Of a DNA stretch of 64,000 nt, positions 1-12,974 are shown one piece after another. Numbering within the stretch: position 1 is the first letter of the stretch; each line of letters begins with the position of its first letter. A program made the position numbers and the translations under genes. The notes below the pieces were generated by a model. It searched no databases and was not told the origin of the DNA. It saw nothing but the letters and a program-made list of their open reading frames with translations. The DNA is from Mercenaria mercenaria (lineage: Eukaryota; Mollusca; Bivalvia; Venerida; Veneridae), in the NCBI RefSeq assembly GCF_021730395.1, contig NC_069375.1, positions 65,003,501-65,067,500 of the forward strand, given 5' to 3'.

Positions 1-1880
1 TTGATGTTTTAATACCATCTGTCATCTTAACCTATATTTTAGGTAAACTAAGATTCATTACGCTAGCTATACACACAATCAAATAAAAAAATGATGCAAC
101 TTAATACGGAAGGATACTCACTGAATATCCTGTAATATTTTCATTGGTGTATAGATTCATTCAACCAAGTTTGCTATAAGTTTTACTTGGTTGCGTTCTT
201 TGCTTCAAAATGATCTTCATATACAGTGTGGGCTGGATTTCATTTTTGTTTATTTTAGATTTATTGTTAAATCTTAGAACAGCTTAGTCCAACTAATTGT
301 ACGCGCGTCGCGATATATTTTGATAATTTTTGCACAGGTCAATATCTCTCCGGTAAATGTCAGTCTGTGAAATCGGTCTGCCTTGCAGTCAAAAATTGAA
401 ACTAAGAACAGATGGGCATAAGCTGCTGAGAGTAAAACGACAAAACAAGCATGCATCAATCTGACATCACACATTCCATGCCATGGGTTCAGAGATCTTT
501 ATCAAAGTTTTTCTTTGTATTGGTCTTTGTACATGTCTGAGTGCATAGCTTTACAATGTTATTTTTGATACTAATATATTATAGATATGTTTACACCAGA
601 ATGGGATACTATCTTTAGACTTCTTCTATGTTATATTATTATCAAATAATTATTTTGTTATATATGTAAACACAACCAAAGATTTTCAGCGTTAACTTTG
701 AGATACTCATATGTTCAAATATTACTTTAGGATTTTGACTCTACAAGTATTTAATTCAAATCATTTTGAAAATTTCGCAAAAAAAAAAACAGAATTATAT
801 TGCAATAATTCATTGACCAGTGTTATCTCAAGTTTTTTTTGTTTGTTTTTTTTTTTTTGCATTATTTGTTGTTTGTATGGGATTTAAACGTTTTTGTGAA
901 GATATCTTAACATCGGATCAAAGGTTACTGCCCTAGAGATATTTTAATGTAGTCAGCTGATTTGTGTTATGTTGTAGACTAGCCAATAGACTAGCCAATA
1001 GACTGATAACAAAGAATTTGTCAAACATTTCATATTTTTGATCTTTTTTTTCTTTTTCATTTTTTTTTGTAAAAATGACTAATGCGAGTCTATTTTACAG
1101 ATTTTCTCACAGAACTGATTCTAATAATATCAGTCCAGTATCTTCCGAAATATTCTGGGGAAGTTGACACTTTTGTCTACTAAATTATTCCAAGATAATT
1201 TGGTATATCATGTCACAGGTCAAGAGTTATATCGTTGGCCATTGATAGGTAACAGATTTTGACTTTTACTCAAGAGTTCAACTAGGTATTAGTTCTCAGA
1301 AATAATCATGAAAGCTGTAATTTGAGATCATTAAAATGAAACAGCAAACAATATGGTTTCATAATTACTGGATGGTACAAATGAAAATAATTTGAAGATG
1401 ATGATATATTTCTTTTTGTATTTCTTTTTTCTTCAATTCTCAAACAAGGTACTAACTCAAATGCTGATTAAGATTACTCAAAAGTTAAACATCATTACAT
1501 GACTTAAATATTGTATGTTTCAAAAAAGTGAATTTTTATCAGTCATTTTCAGACATTTCTATCCCTTTGTCTCCTAATATTGGTTCTGGCCAGTTTGCTC
1601 TTCTTATTATTGCGAAAGATGTTATTCATTAACGAGACATGTATTCATGCTGTAAAAGCAGAAATTTTGCGAGGGTTTAATTTTCACTTTATTCGCGATA
1701 TCCCCCACCTCGCGAAAATTAACCATTAGGATAATGCAAATCAAGCAAATCTCGTCAATACATAAACGTTCCGCAGCATATCAAACAGAAACAGCCATAT
1801 TTACAAAAACTGAATATGTTCTGCGTTTCCGTAATAACTATAAGACAGATTAAATTTCGGACGAAAAGAACAAACCACAT
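1..1880. other. AT-rich intergenic DNA, no gene seen
   Basis: No coding segment or recognisable repeat was seen. The only local structure is a short tandem of a 12-nt unit (AGACTAGCCAAT, just over two copies) at about 976-1003, plus several A or T runs. Confidence 0.5.
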
Positions 1881-3780
1881 TACTGTTTAATTCAGAACGA
1901 TACGATTACTTTCGTGTTTGAAGTGTGTTTGATAAAACAAACCGAGGTCTAGTATGAACAAAATGCAAAATCTAATACAGCAAAAGAGAAATGCTGTAAA
2001 GAAATTGATAAGTGATGTTACGATAATAATAAAGCAGGTGCTTCTGTAATAATGGACAAAGAAGACCACAAACAAATTGTTATAACAATACTAGATGACA
2101 AGGCTTAATATGAGAACCTTAATGCTGACCTTTCAAAATCTGACAGAATGAAATACAACAAAATGATCGTCGAATTTCAAGACTACCTTACAGATAAAGA
2201 AATAGATTATTCCAAAACCTTGAGATAAAGACAAGTAACTTTTACGGTCTACGAAAGATCCATAAAAGTAAACAAAAAAGTTAGTTCTGTAAAAAAAGCC
2301 GCAACAAAATATTTTGAAGTCACAAATGTTACAGGCTTGAAATTAAGATACATTGTTGCTGACCAAGCGTGCCAAACACACAGACTCAGTGATGTTTTAG
2401 ATATTTTACTAAGACCACTTATAAAAACTTTCGTAGCTATTTACGAGATAGTACAGGTTTTCTAAACTCTCTTCCATAAAAGATTTAAGCAGGAACTATT
2501 TTAGAGTCTTCTGTTAATGAATCTCTATATTTTATATACCTTATGTGTTAGGACTGGAGGCATTACACTACTGGTTAAGTCTAAATCAAGAAGAGAATAC
2601 CTAAACGTGTCAATAATGAATTCATCACGGAAGAAGCAAAATTAATACTTATGAATAATACATTCTACTTTAACAGCAAATACTACAGGCAAATTAAAGG
2701 TACGGTTATGAGGACAAAATTTGCACCGGTCTATGCTACACGAGTTATTGGCTATCTTGAAAACAAATTATATAATGAAGTTTCTTCTGAATTTGGTGAG
2801 GAATTTAAAAAGCATTTTAAAGATCACTGGAAACGATTTTTGGATGGCATCTTCATTTTATGGACACGTTCTACTGAAGACCTAGAAATTCAACAAAAAA
2901 TGGTTAACAGTTTCATTGAAAATCTAGAAGTTAAAATGAACAAAAACAGCACTTAATTACGCATCTTGGATGTTTTCCATTTACTTAGAAATAACAGTTT
3001 ATTATAAACCAACAGACAACAAACAATATCTCTTATTTTATTCTTGTCACCCGAAACGCACAAAAGAAAGTATTCCGTTTTATCTTGCAAGAAATATATG
3101 TGCTATAGTTTCAAATACATCCCAACGTGATATCGACTTTCAGAACTTAGAAAATATCTTATACTTCGCAGTTACCCTTTGTCACTTGTGGAAAATGGCA
3201 TTAGGATGGCGCAAAGAATCAGAAAATGTGAATTAATACAAGTAAAAGAAAGAGATGATACTCCAAAATTCCACTCGTATCAACACAGAACCCGGAAAAT
3301 GCAGAATATTTTAGCGTAATCAAAAATTATCTACCGATTTTTAAAAACAGATGAGACAGTGAGAGAAATTGTAGACAAACACAAATTGATCAAGAGTAAA
3401 CGGTAACATGCTAATCTAGCACTAAATCTAACGACGAAAGACAAGAATACCGAATTTAGAAAATGGCAGAGTGAATTGTTGATTATGCCCTCATCTTCTA
3501 GAAGGGAACATATATCCATTTCGAATTGGCGGATATTTTAAAATAGAGTTTTCAGCAACTTCCGAAATTAAGAAGATGGTATATGTGATACGCTGGTTTG
3601 GTTGTTAAGAACATTACACAAGAAAAATCATCAATGTAAGAAACAGGGTGGCACTTCATAATCAATATTTATGACAAGCAGACACGGCGATGCTTCCTGA
3701 GTAAGCAAATATATAGCAAGGTGTGCAAAAGACTGTACACCGAATTTCCACATATTTCCATTTTATATTTAATGGAAATT
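1880..3780 (+). mobile_element. Penelope-like retroelement with GIY-YIG remains, broken
   Basis: Conceptual pieces in several frames match Penelope-like element (PLE) proteins in the expected order. An N-terminal reverse-transcriptase lead motif (VIMDKEDH) lies near 2050. The RT core at 2651-2956 has YYRQIKGT and WKRFLDGIFI, matching the PLE pattern G-x-x-MGTKFAPVYA and YxDD-like region. The segment at 2970-3236 has YYKPTDNKQYLL and SCHPKRTKESIP, typical of the PLE thumb. Remains of a GIY-YIG endonuclease (VYVIRW) lie near 3580 and a SKHI-like tail near 3700. Order RT then GIY-YIG is the canonical PLE layout. The copy is an old, inactive fossil with many breaks. Its ends are approximate, and no target-site duplication was identified. 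Confidence 0.85.
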
Positions 3781-4189
3781 TATAAATAGACGACTAATAT
3801 TGTCCAGCTTGTTTTTGTTTGTTTTTATTATAATAATGACAGTATTCATCATTTAGAATAACATGGTAGTTGAGAAGATAGATATAAAGAGGTTTATTAC
3901 TAATGACTGATATCGGTGAACGCATCTTCTGTATGTTTGATGTTAATTCTTAATTAAGAGTACACTAGTACTTTCACTATGTTTAGTAAAACACACTTGA
4001 CAAAACAACCAATGAAGTATATTCCCTCAATCAATTTCGTTTTAAATTAAAATATTTACTTTACATATATGTATGCTGTTAACATGACTTATAGGTCCAC
4101 TGGGCCAGATGCTTATTGTCTTTGTATATAACTATTTATATGTACAGTATGCACATGTCACTATAATAAATAACTTACTTCTGTATGAG

Positions 4190-4473
4190 CCCGCCCGCTT
4201 AGCTCAATAGGGAGAGCGCTGCTCTACGGATCTCGGGGTCGTGATTTCGAGCCCTGGGCGAGGCGTATGTTCTCTGTGACGATTTGATAAAAGACATTGT
4301 GTCTGAAATCATTCGTCCTCCACCTCTGATTCATGATGGGAAGTTGGCAGTTACTTACGGAGAACTGGTTTGTATTGGTACAGAATCCAGGAACACTGGT
4401 TAGGTTAACTGCCCGCCGTTACATTCTGAAATTCTGTTGCAAACCGGCGTTAAACCCCAAACAAACAAACAAA
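4190..4473 (+). mobile_element. tRNA-derived SINE, family 1, nearly complete
   Basis: The head is tRNA-like, with a Pol III A box (TTAGCTCAATAGGGAG) near 4199 and a B-box-like TTTCGAGCCC near 4246. A body of about 200 nt follows. The 3' end is GGCGTTAAACCCC plus an (ACAA)n tail. The element is flanked by an imperfect 14-nt target duplication: 4176-4189 (TACTTCTGTATGAG) and 4474-4487 (TACTTATATATGAG), 12 of 14 matching. Such SINEs are moved in trans by LINE proteins. A second, partial copy of the head lies on the minus strand near 58.6 kb. Confidence 0.85.
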
Positions 4474-4599
4474 TACTTATATATGAGGTAGTATACATAC
4501 ATACACATTCTTCAAGTTGAACAGTACATACCTACTGTCATTATCAATGATTATGAACTCATTACTTAAATACTAATTTCCAGTTATAACAAAACAATA

Positions 4600-4865
4600 G
4601 AAAATGAACAGTGAAGGGGTCTCCTTGTTTTGCTTTTTACATCGAATCACTAGCCCATTATGGTTATTGGTTCGAAACCTTGCTTGCGATGTATAATCAT
4701 TTCTTGGGAGAAAGTGATGGAGCAGAAGGTCGGTGGTTATACACAAGTGTCATACTGGGCCTGAAATAATAATTGTTGGAGGGGCACATGGGGTCTTCCT
4801 CTAGTATCAAAAGTTGCCGTATGACCTATAATTACGCCGGTGTTATCTCAACCCCATCAAAGGGT
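4600..4865 (+). mobile_element. degraded SINE, family 2
   Basis: Parts of the family-2 SINE body can be recognised: TCGAATCACT near 4638, AGAAGGTCGGTGGTTATACAC near 4723, a GGGGCAC..GGGGTCTTCCT block near 4781 and GACCTATAATTACGCCGGTG near 4825. The head and the tail are heavily diverged. The boundaries are estimates. Confidence 0.55.
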
Positions 4866-6119
4866 CGCCTGGGATATTTATCATTCCCACCATAATGTAA
4901 AAACAGTATCATCCGTTTCGTTCATAGATAAGGCCCCAATGACGATAAACAATTGAAAAGCATTAAATAAATCCATCATAATGATTGTAATTATATGATT
5001 TTAGAGAAGAAGCTCTTATAGATAATCTTTGTATTATAACTGATTTTGTCAAAGCAATTATTGTAAACTATTTCAATAACACTTTATCATTAAAGGTCCT
5101 TAAAGTGCATAATTAAAGGCAAAATAATCGGATGCTTAAATCTAAATCTTTCAGTAGAAAAGCGGTGTTTTTGCTCAGCTTGTATATTTGATTGATTTGT
5201 TTCTGTAGACTAAAATAAAAGAAGTTGATACACTTTTTATGTGATAGTTATCCAGCATTGTCAATAACTGCTTAAGAGCTTCATAACATATGTTACATCA
5301 CAATAGCTAAAGCATTATACGGACATAAGCTTAGATCTAGACACAATGGTACGTCTAATTGAATTTTATGTGTAAAATGTCTGGTTGCATGCGAAAGACA
5401 TCAACCATAATTGATCGACGATTTTTTTTTAATGTAAATATAATGCATGTATGTCATTACTTGACTCACAAATATCCCCCAAGTAAAAATGCAGCATTTT
5501 CTTTATAAGAAAGCCTGATCCGATGTTGCGCTTGAGAAACTAATAGTACGAAGTCATCCCTTAGGGGACATAACACAGACTAACATAGATCTATATAACT
5601 TAATGTCACATACCAGTGTTAATAAACTACTTTAATTACTTTATTTGTTTCAATAATTATATTTATAACATTTGTAAGGTGATAATGACAAAAGTACATA
5701 ATATTTTAATTTCTATTTCGTTTCATTTGAACAACAACTTTATACCTCTTTTTATAACAAACGGATGAAAAGGAATTTCATTAAAGCACAAATGTAAGTA
5801 CCAATCATAGAGGACAACGTAATGCATGAACAGGTACTAATGAAACAGTTGTACCTTGTTAAAACAATGCAGTTATTGCCAGCTTAGCTCTAATAAGTAA
5901 GTGATATGAGTAAGGTTCACTATGCATGACTTGGAAACTTTTGATTTAATGTGACTACTCAAAAGGGATACTGACCACATTTTTAACATTTGTAGGGATT
6001 AATTGAAAGAAACGTGTAAATTGAAACGCTAAATTGCTAATTTAACCAATTCTATAAAAAAATACATTTATGTGCAACTTGGGTCTATAAGAAAGACCGA
6101 CGGATTAATTTTTTGTGTA
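4866..6119. other. intergenic, nothing recognised
   Basis: AT-rich DNA without a supported gene or a repeat family that I could name. Confidence 0.5.
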
Positions 6120-6370
6120 CTGAGTGGTTATGGTTACTGACTTCGAATCACTTTCCCTTCTCCGATGTGAGTTTGAGCCTCGCTTGGGGCATAGAATTCT
6201 TCATGTGAGGAAACCATCTGGCTTACGGAAGGTCCTTGGTTCTACCAGGTTGCCTTCCCATGATAAAATAGTGTATGGAAGGGCACCTGGGATATTTCTC
6301 CATCATCAAAAGCTATGTGACCTATGTGTATGTCGGTCTGATGTTAAACCAAACAAAAACAAAACAGAAA
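6120..6370 (+). mobile_element. SINE, family 2, 5' end diverged
   Basis: Same body as the better copies at 30.8 kb and 47.9 kb: B-box-like GAGTTTGAGCCTC near 6171, TTCTTCATGTGAGG near 6199, GGCACCTGGGAT near 6284 and a TGTTAAACCAAACAAAA tail at about 6343. The A box is not recognisable. The open frame across it is only the SINE read through, not a gene. Confidence 0.75.
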
Positions 6371-8259
6371 CTTGAATGAATGAATAAGTTTAAGTAAATG
6401 ACTCCTTACAATGATCGCAGTTTGTGCTATATGGTTGGTCTGCAATGAATACCTGGTTGCTAGACTAAAATCAAAACATCGAAAAAATATCTGAGCATTA
6501 ATTAGGAACGTCATGTAAAGTAAGCATATACGTGTTAACGCTGATGAATAAAAAAAGTTGAATACATAAAGACACTCTCTGGTTACGAGTGAACCTTTGA
6601 TGTAAGACTTAAAAACGAAGAGACGTAATCAGCTTACCAATGTTAATATAAACAGGATAGATACAAACCCTTTCAAGTAAAAGTGTGACGTAAAATAGAA
6701 TCATACATCGATCACTTTTAGACATATATATTCCGTTAACTTATTATAATCATAAGTGATTGGTTTACTCTCTATATAAACAATACAACGCACTCTATTG
6801 CATAAAATTTTTAACAATGCTTATAGCAAAATACTGATACAGCTGTAAAGTACAATGTACGCAAAAGACATGCATTTTACAAAAGGAAAATGTTATCAGT
6901 ATAATTGATAGAAAAAGTTGGCTAATTTGTATTACTTATGGTCTATATTTTTCCATGCAAGAACAAATAATGGGTCTGTTGTAAATGTAATTTACACCCA
7001 AATAAATATGCTCAAACATGCAATTCCTACACTATATTTATATCTTTTTTTTTTATTTCTCATTCAACTTTTTCCAATTTAGCATAATTATTTTTAATCA
7101 TATTTTTAAACGATTAAAACTAGTTTCTCATCTGACTGACGACGCGTTTGCTATAAATAACTGTTGTATTGCCAGACAATTAAGCATTTAAAGGTTAAAA
7201 CTTCTAAACAAAAGCATTATCACCCGTGAGCTTTCTTAAAGACCCACCTTGTAGTGTTCTTGTAAGAAGTTATTTTCATTCAGTTATTATTATTTTGTAC
7301 AGCAAGCCTCTGAAAAAATTAAAACAAATGTTTTTCATCATTTTGACAAATATACATTTAGTAAATATTATGGAACTGGTCTTGCGTATAACTACATATA
7401 TAACTGTTGTCTATAAATACAAGAACATTTATCCATCGCCTTTAAATACATTTTACATACATGTTGCCATCTTGAGGATAATACAAATTCAACACACCCA
7501 TGTACCTAGAAAGAGCTATTTCAACGCAACGCCTAATTGGATCAATATTTAGTACTTAGTAATTTACACTGAATGAGGTCTATATTTGCTAACACGCACA
7601 CCAACACGCACGCAATCACCCCAAACACATATGCAAGTACTCAGATACGCGAGCATACACACATACTGATACACATACATATGGACACTCATACACACAA
7701 GCTGCTTAAGCTGTCATATACACAAAATATGTAGGTTTTCAGTTAGAAAAGATCATGATTTTTAAATTTAAAAAAAGACCGTGTTGTTATAAACCGAGAA
7801 ATTAACTTCAAACAAATGTTTTGTAAATGAGTAGTTTATTTTTAAACACTTTGGTCTCAGTCTATAGATCAGTCGTAGATGAAAAAAAACCTCTATGTAA
7901 TTTATATTTCGTTGGTTGGGTTTTTTTTTTTTTTTTTTTTTTTTTTTGCCTGGTAGATAGATTTTGAGAAATGACATTGAACTCTAAACATAGATCCAAT
8001 TTGCTTAAAATATACGAGACCAGATAAAATAAAAATGTATATACATGTACATGTAATACATCGACTATAATTTATTATGCACACAAAAAATGTGAATCTT
8101 TGAGCACAGTCTTGCACAAATACCTTTTGGAATCAAGAGTCCGATAGAGACCTATTATTCTCCAGTTGAAGTACTTTACAATGTCTGCAGAGCAATTTGT
8201 TGTTTCTTGTGTTGTTGGAGAGAAAACGCGTCAATAAACAGGTACTTAAAGGTGTCATT
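6371..8259. other. intergenic with simple sequence
   Basis: No gene is supported. About 7585-7712 is CA-rich cryptic simple sequence built from ACAC and CATAC words. A run of T of nearly 30 nt sits at about 7919-7947 and creates spurious poly-lysine frames on the minus strand. The 108-codon open frame near 7226 has no recognisable domain and unremarkable AT-rich composition. Confidence 0.5.
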
Positions 8260-8338
8260 TTAGAACCACCTGTATGCATTTGAGGTTTGGTCGGATTTTA
8301 AAATCCTGGTCCGCTAGTATGTAACAAATGCAACAAAT
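8260..8338 (-). other. candidate 3' UTR exon of HSPA12-like gene 1
   Basis: On the minus strand a pyrimidine-rich tract ending TTTTCTTGTAG gives a strong splice acceptor, and the exon would start at 8338. The paralogous gene 2 has the same arrangement at 39228 (TTTTTATTGTAG). Both exons begin ATTTGTT and share GGACCAGGATT shortly after. Both genes also carry a donor-like GTAAGG 12 nt after the stop codon (8815-8810 here). This is inference from conservation between two copies; the 3' end was not located. Confidence 0.5.
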
Positions 8339-8828
8339 CTACAAGAAAAGAAAAATCAGGTAACCGTTATAAAACAAAAAGATGTTCGGTTATAGGTGAT
8401 TTCAAACAAAAATAATCGGTTTGAGTAAGCACAGTTATTTGCAAGTGGTTTCAATCCGTACCTAAGGTAATGCCATTCAGTTATGTGAACAAAATGTCAT
8501 TAGCAACGTAGACTTTGTCTTGCTAAAATGATACGTTTGTCCACAATCATTATCAGCCATCTACCGTTGTCTTTTTGTTTCACAATTATAACCAACAGAA
8601 TTATCCTACTTTACGATCCTAGGCTTCCTTGTGAAGCCTCTCTCTATTTTCCGGAAATATTTTTTCGAGTTATTATGTTTATGTAACAAATTAATAGAAA
8701 ACATCATTTGTATGTGAAATGTTAAAGTTAATTAGTCAGTGATTGTAAAGGAAAAATGTATTTTAAATTGATATTAATACCTGACCAACTGCTACAAAAT
8801 AAATGCATGCCTTACCAAATGTTCCACT

Positions 8829-9916
8829 CTATTCAAGAAAGCTGACATTCGTTTTCACTTTTCTCCCAGTCCGCTTCTCAACCGCTGTTACTAGTACTTC
8901 TGTTCCCCCAAACGCAAAAGACACAATAACTTCGTTTCTACGTGCGTCATCTGTTTCTGATAAATGTATCACAACTTTTCCAATTATATGGCAGTCTTTG
9001 TCAGTAGTATACCTTGGGTTTGGTAACTTGGATGCACAAACATCAAATGTTACAGACTTTTGATTTCGATACTGAGGATAGTAACGTTCTTCACGTTGTG
9101 GCTCTCCGGTTTTCACAAGTTCTCCTCTCTGTACATGTATGGAGAATATGTCTTTACAGACCACTCCAGTGTCTGTAACGAGACGCTTTTCAATAGGATG
9201 AGCATCTGCTATGAAAGAATCACAGGCTGACACGCCGTACGTGTATCTTACAACTCTTTCTGAAATGACAGGAGGATTATTTCCATACACAACAGCACCT
9301 TTCAGAACCACTGTTGAAGCTTCTATTGGTACATTTACAGGAATAAATGGAAAGGAAGATTTGACCTCCTGTTGCAAAAGCGTGCATTCGGAAAACCCAC
9401 CAACCATCAATATACAGGAAACTGTATCCCCATTTAATTTACCAAGCTGTTTTTTAATTTCTTTTATTGCTTTATCCGTTGCGTGTTGAAAGAATTTGCT
9501 GAAAACGCATGCTTTAAAAATGATTTTGTCCCTTTTCATAGTGATATCTGTACCAAAACTCGTATCCTTGACAGCTTCTTTTAAACTTTTTCTCTTTCCC
9601 AGTTTTGTCAAGAACGACAGACGCTTGCTCGTCTTGTACACATCTTTAAGACTGGGTGGGAATCTTATCGCTATGCTGTCTTGCTTAGGATCAAAAGATT
9701 TCTTTTTCATTTCAAAGTCACCCATGAGACAAAGCCAATCTTCAGTTTGGATACGTTTAAACTCTTTATACTTTTCGTCGGAAATGGCTTCTTTTAAAAA
9801 CCTTTCAAACTCTCTGTTCACTGTATTTCCTCCGCTGGCGTTTCCGCTTGAGGCTACTATTTGCTTTACGCATTTAGAGGAAGCAACTTCATGGATTGTT
9901 AAGTCTACTGTTCCAC
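8829..9916 (-). CDS. HSPA12-like: HSPA12-like gene 1, exon D with stop
   Basis: 1088 nt of continuous frame. It begins after a TTTAAG acceptor and completes the split glycine codon of the GGGTVDLT phosphate loop. It holds the second ATPase lobe, the VGGFSEC adenosine motif, the GAVVYGNNPPVISERVVRYTYG segment typical of HSPA12 and a beta-rich C-terminus ending VSFLE. One codon shorter than exon D of gene 2. Several plus-strand open frames over this exon are shadows. Confidence 0.95.
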
Positions 9917-12876
9917 CTTAAAGGAAAATTACATATTCAAATAGCTGGAGAAGAACATCTAATTGGTATTATGATAAGTCAAAATAGTTTACAGTTTATA
10001 TAATTCGTATGTGTGCTTTATGATAAAAACTCAAGTACAAGGCTTTATTGTGAAGAAACATTAAATATCACGGCTTTGTGTCCTACAATCATTTTACAAT
10101 GTTGAACGGTTGAAGTTCTGGTACTCTATTTATCCCAATACCGTCCTAGATCTTGTAGAACATTTATCTCAAGAAAGCTGAAAACTATCTCCTCTTCTTA
10201 TGTAATGATTAAAAACATAAACACAACCTACCCCCTGCATCTAAAACAAGGTATTTACTTCCAACTTCCAGGGTTGCTAATTTAACGCCAGATTCCCTGT
10301 TTACACACAAGTCAAGTTGACGACAGTAAACTGACGCCGCTTCAGGTTCTAATGCCATTATCAAACTGTCGGATGTTATTCCAGCCTAATAAATAAGATA
10401 CAACTCTAAACCTCATTCTAAATAATCAGTGGTATGAACATTCGTCATGTAGTTGAAAACAAGGACCAAAACTTTCTTAATGTTTGAGCGTTTGATATTT
10501 GCTTTCAGTAATATTAATCAAAAGCATACTTCAACGGCATCGACGTTTTTGGAATATATTCAAGATATTCTTTGCTCACCAAGACTTTTTACTACATACA
10601 TGTAAATTTTAAAACTCACTTTAATGGCAGATTCCCTCATTAAATATTTGGCTTGGTCCGTCCAGATTGCCGGAACGGTAATTACCCATCTAATGTCTTC
10701 CCGTCTAATAAACGCTATCTTTTGCTCTAACTGCGCGTACATATCATCAGCTAAGTACTTGATACTACACGAAAATACATTAATTGCTGGAAGGGTCTTG
10801 CCCATTTGATCAACGAGTGTCATGCCCGTGTTCAGAGGCTGTAAGAAAGGTTTTGTAAACTAGTAAATAAGAGTACATGTGTTATGACATTTAAATTTAT
10901 AACTAATGTGTAACATTTGAGAACACTGAACATAATACAGACTTCCATCTTTAAATAATTATCACAAACACTTTAGGGTGATAATTGTTTCTCGAGAATT
11001 ATTATCATTTTAAAGAATATAGGACTCATCCGCTTAAAATACTAGCATATTCATTTAAAATGTGTCTTCTCATGTAAGGTTGTAAACATAGCAACACATC
11101 TCAGACATCACAGCAATGGCTTAAGCGGTACTCCTGTATATACTAACATTGGATTGACTCCACTGGCGTCAAGGAAGCCTCTTTATAGCCACCACACGAC
11201 AATCAAACACTATTGTGATAAAGGATAATCAATATCAAAGTTAAAATAAGCAAAAAGCGTATTCGCTCAATAATTTTATGATGTGATAAATAACATTATT
11301 ATTTCGGATTGACATAATGTTACCAAAATTGGTATAAAGCAGACTAACACGATGAATTAGGTTTTTAATATATTCGTGCCCGCTAGAACCAACGTCGCTG
11401 TAACTGAAACAGAAACATGCTTTCAGCTCAATTACTCTAATTAGGAATGCGAATTGTAATTGGGTATATAGGTAGATGTCAATGTTTGGATTGCCTTTCG
11501 GAAAATTGATGTTATGTTAATGTCACGTTTACTGGAAATTAAAAAAAAAACAGTATTCGGTGAATAATCAAGTTTCGTTTGGCTTATTCATCAAAGTTTG
11601 CGGCACTTAAAGCTTATACAGAGACTTAACTGTTGCTGTGACTAAAATAGAAAAACTATTTAAGGCAAATAAGTTATCTTCATATGGACATAATTCGTCG
11701 CCAAAAGTGATGTATCGAAAGCTTAGAAAATAAAGGTCATTGTTAAAAAAACAATGAAATAAACTATTTCTGCTCAATAACTTTGTTTTGGAATGCGATA
11801 CAACAATGGAACATGATCTGTATGTAACTTACAGGGAGATCAGTGTTTGGACTGCATTTAGAACCGATGTGTTCAAGTTTACTATTACCTGAAATGGAAA
11901 AACAGTTTTCGATTGATAACTTCGATTTAGTCTGACCTATTTCATCCATACGTGATGTATAGCAAGCTTTCACAGAGACATAACTTACGGTCTTCTTATG
12001 ATGAGGTCAATATCACTGTTACTAAACTCGAAATTCTATTTCCGACAAATAAAATTGTTTCAGACAGGCCTACAATGTCGTCAAACTTAGTGTATACACA
12101 GCTTTGAAGAATACCTAGATTAGGATTGTATTTAGGGCCGCTAGGGTCAATATGCCATCGTCGCGTTAGTTGCTTTGTTTTGTTAAAAAATTGTATGTTT
12201 TTCAGTGGGTACCATAATGCTTTTGCATGTCGCTACCTGCCACAGCACAGGAATTAAATTCACATGCGGTATTGTTATAAAGATGTCGTGATAAATTTGA
12301 CGCCTCAAGCTACAACTAAGTTCGAAAAAAAAACGATTTAAAACACTCTCCATGAAATGCGGTTTTAGAGAGTGTGTACAAAGAAAAAAAGCGTTCAATT
12401 GTGTATCATCTAAGGCATACACAAAACATAAATTTGTAGGATCATTATTTACAGTATAGATAAATTTTTCAATAATTCTGATTACGGGCATAAAATAATC
12501 TGCTTTCTCGTTTCCTTCGAAACAATTGCAGCAATAAGATTGAAAAGACTAAGGTATAACTGATAGTTACCTGGTAATATTTCCCGTATAGATCAGTTTT
12601 GAAATTTTTGAAGTAGAAGTATTGCTCATGGATTCCCTCTGATACTAATTTGTCGTACTTTGTTTCCGCTTCATAGCCAAAAGCTTCCAGACTCTCTCCA
12701 TCAGGTCTTATCAAAGCACATGTTGATGTTTTTTCTGTTTCATGGGCTGTATGAGCAGAATACCACTTTTTTACACATATATTTGGCATGTTATCCGGAT
12801 CTGTTCTAGAAGCAAACGCCCAACCAGAAAAAGAAGTACCAACATCTATGGCTGCGAAGATAATCTTGTTGTCAGA
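8829..12876 (-). CDS. HSPA12-like: HSPA12-like Hsp70-family protein, gene 1 (four exons found, start uncertain)
   Basis: Joined minus-strand exons are 12876-12571, 10838-10620, 10385-10232 and 9916-8829, giving 588 residues to the stop. The fold is the actin-like Hsp70 ATPase of the HSPA12 subfamily. Phosphate loop 1 (AAIDVGTSFSGWAF) is at residues 8-21, IRWVITVPAIW at about 151-161, EPEAAS near 188, phosphate loop 2 (DAGGGTVDLTIHE) near 224-236, and the adenosine motif (MVGGFSEC) in the C-terminal half. HSPA12 proteins lack the classical Hsp70 substrate domain and are about 675 aa in vertebrates, so the length fits. All splice sites are GT-AG and in phase. Exon A begins at an acceptor, so an upstream exon must supply the start. 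The best candidate junction (12975) reads AAG where gene 2 has ATG. Gene 1 may therefore use another first exon or lack a normal start. The protein is probably cytosolic. Confidence 0.88.
10232..10385 (-). CDS. HSPA12-like: HSPA12-like gene 1, exon C
   Basis: 154 nt, entering in phase 0 and leaving in phase 1. The acceptor is TTTATTAG and the donor is GGGG|GTAGGT. It encodes IMALEPEAASVYCRQLDL and KYLVLDAGG, the first part of phosphate loop 2. One codon shorter than exon C of gene 2. Confidence 0.92.
10620..10838 (-). CDS. HSPA12-like: HSPA12-like gene 1, exon B
   Basis: 73 codons, phase 0 at both ends. The acceptor is TTTCTTACAG and the donor is AAA|GTGAGT. It carries the DIRWVITVPAIWTDQAKYL segment that follows the conserved helix in HSPA12 proteins. 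Same length as exon B of gene 2, about 86% identical. Confidence 0.92.
12571..12876 (-). CDS. HSPA12-like: HSPA12-like gene 1, exon A
   Basis: 102 codons, starting and ending in phase 0. The acceptor is TTGCAG and the donor is CAG|GTAACT. It encodes the N-terminal ATPase lobe with phosphate loop 1 and the GESLEAFGYEAETKY segment, ending YFYFKNFKTDLYGKYYQ. The length is identical to exon A of gene 2, with about 78% identical residues. Confidence 0.9.
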
Positions 12877-12974
12877 CTGCAATTATTGTATTTAATAAAG
12901 AGGTTCAGATTAAACTTTGTATGACACAAAACCAAATCATTTCGAAGTTTCTTCCCTAGTTAAATTATACTTAC

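Noticed and set aside
4190-4270. Candidate tRNA gene
   Set aside because: The cloverleaf is imperfect and it is the head of a 284-bp SINE with tail and target duplication.
7226-7552. 108-codon plus-strand frame
   Set aside because: No motif, AT-rich composition with Ile/Tyr runs, no homologous neighbour, no splice support.
7768-8117. Poly-lysine minus-strand frames
   Set aside because: Created by a T run of nearly 30 nt; translation artefact.
8803-9921. Plus-strand open frames of 86, 92 and 141 codons
   Set aside because: They lie over HSPA12 exon D, which is coding on the minus strand with clear ATPase motifs; the plus-strand frames show no domain.
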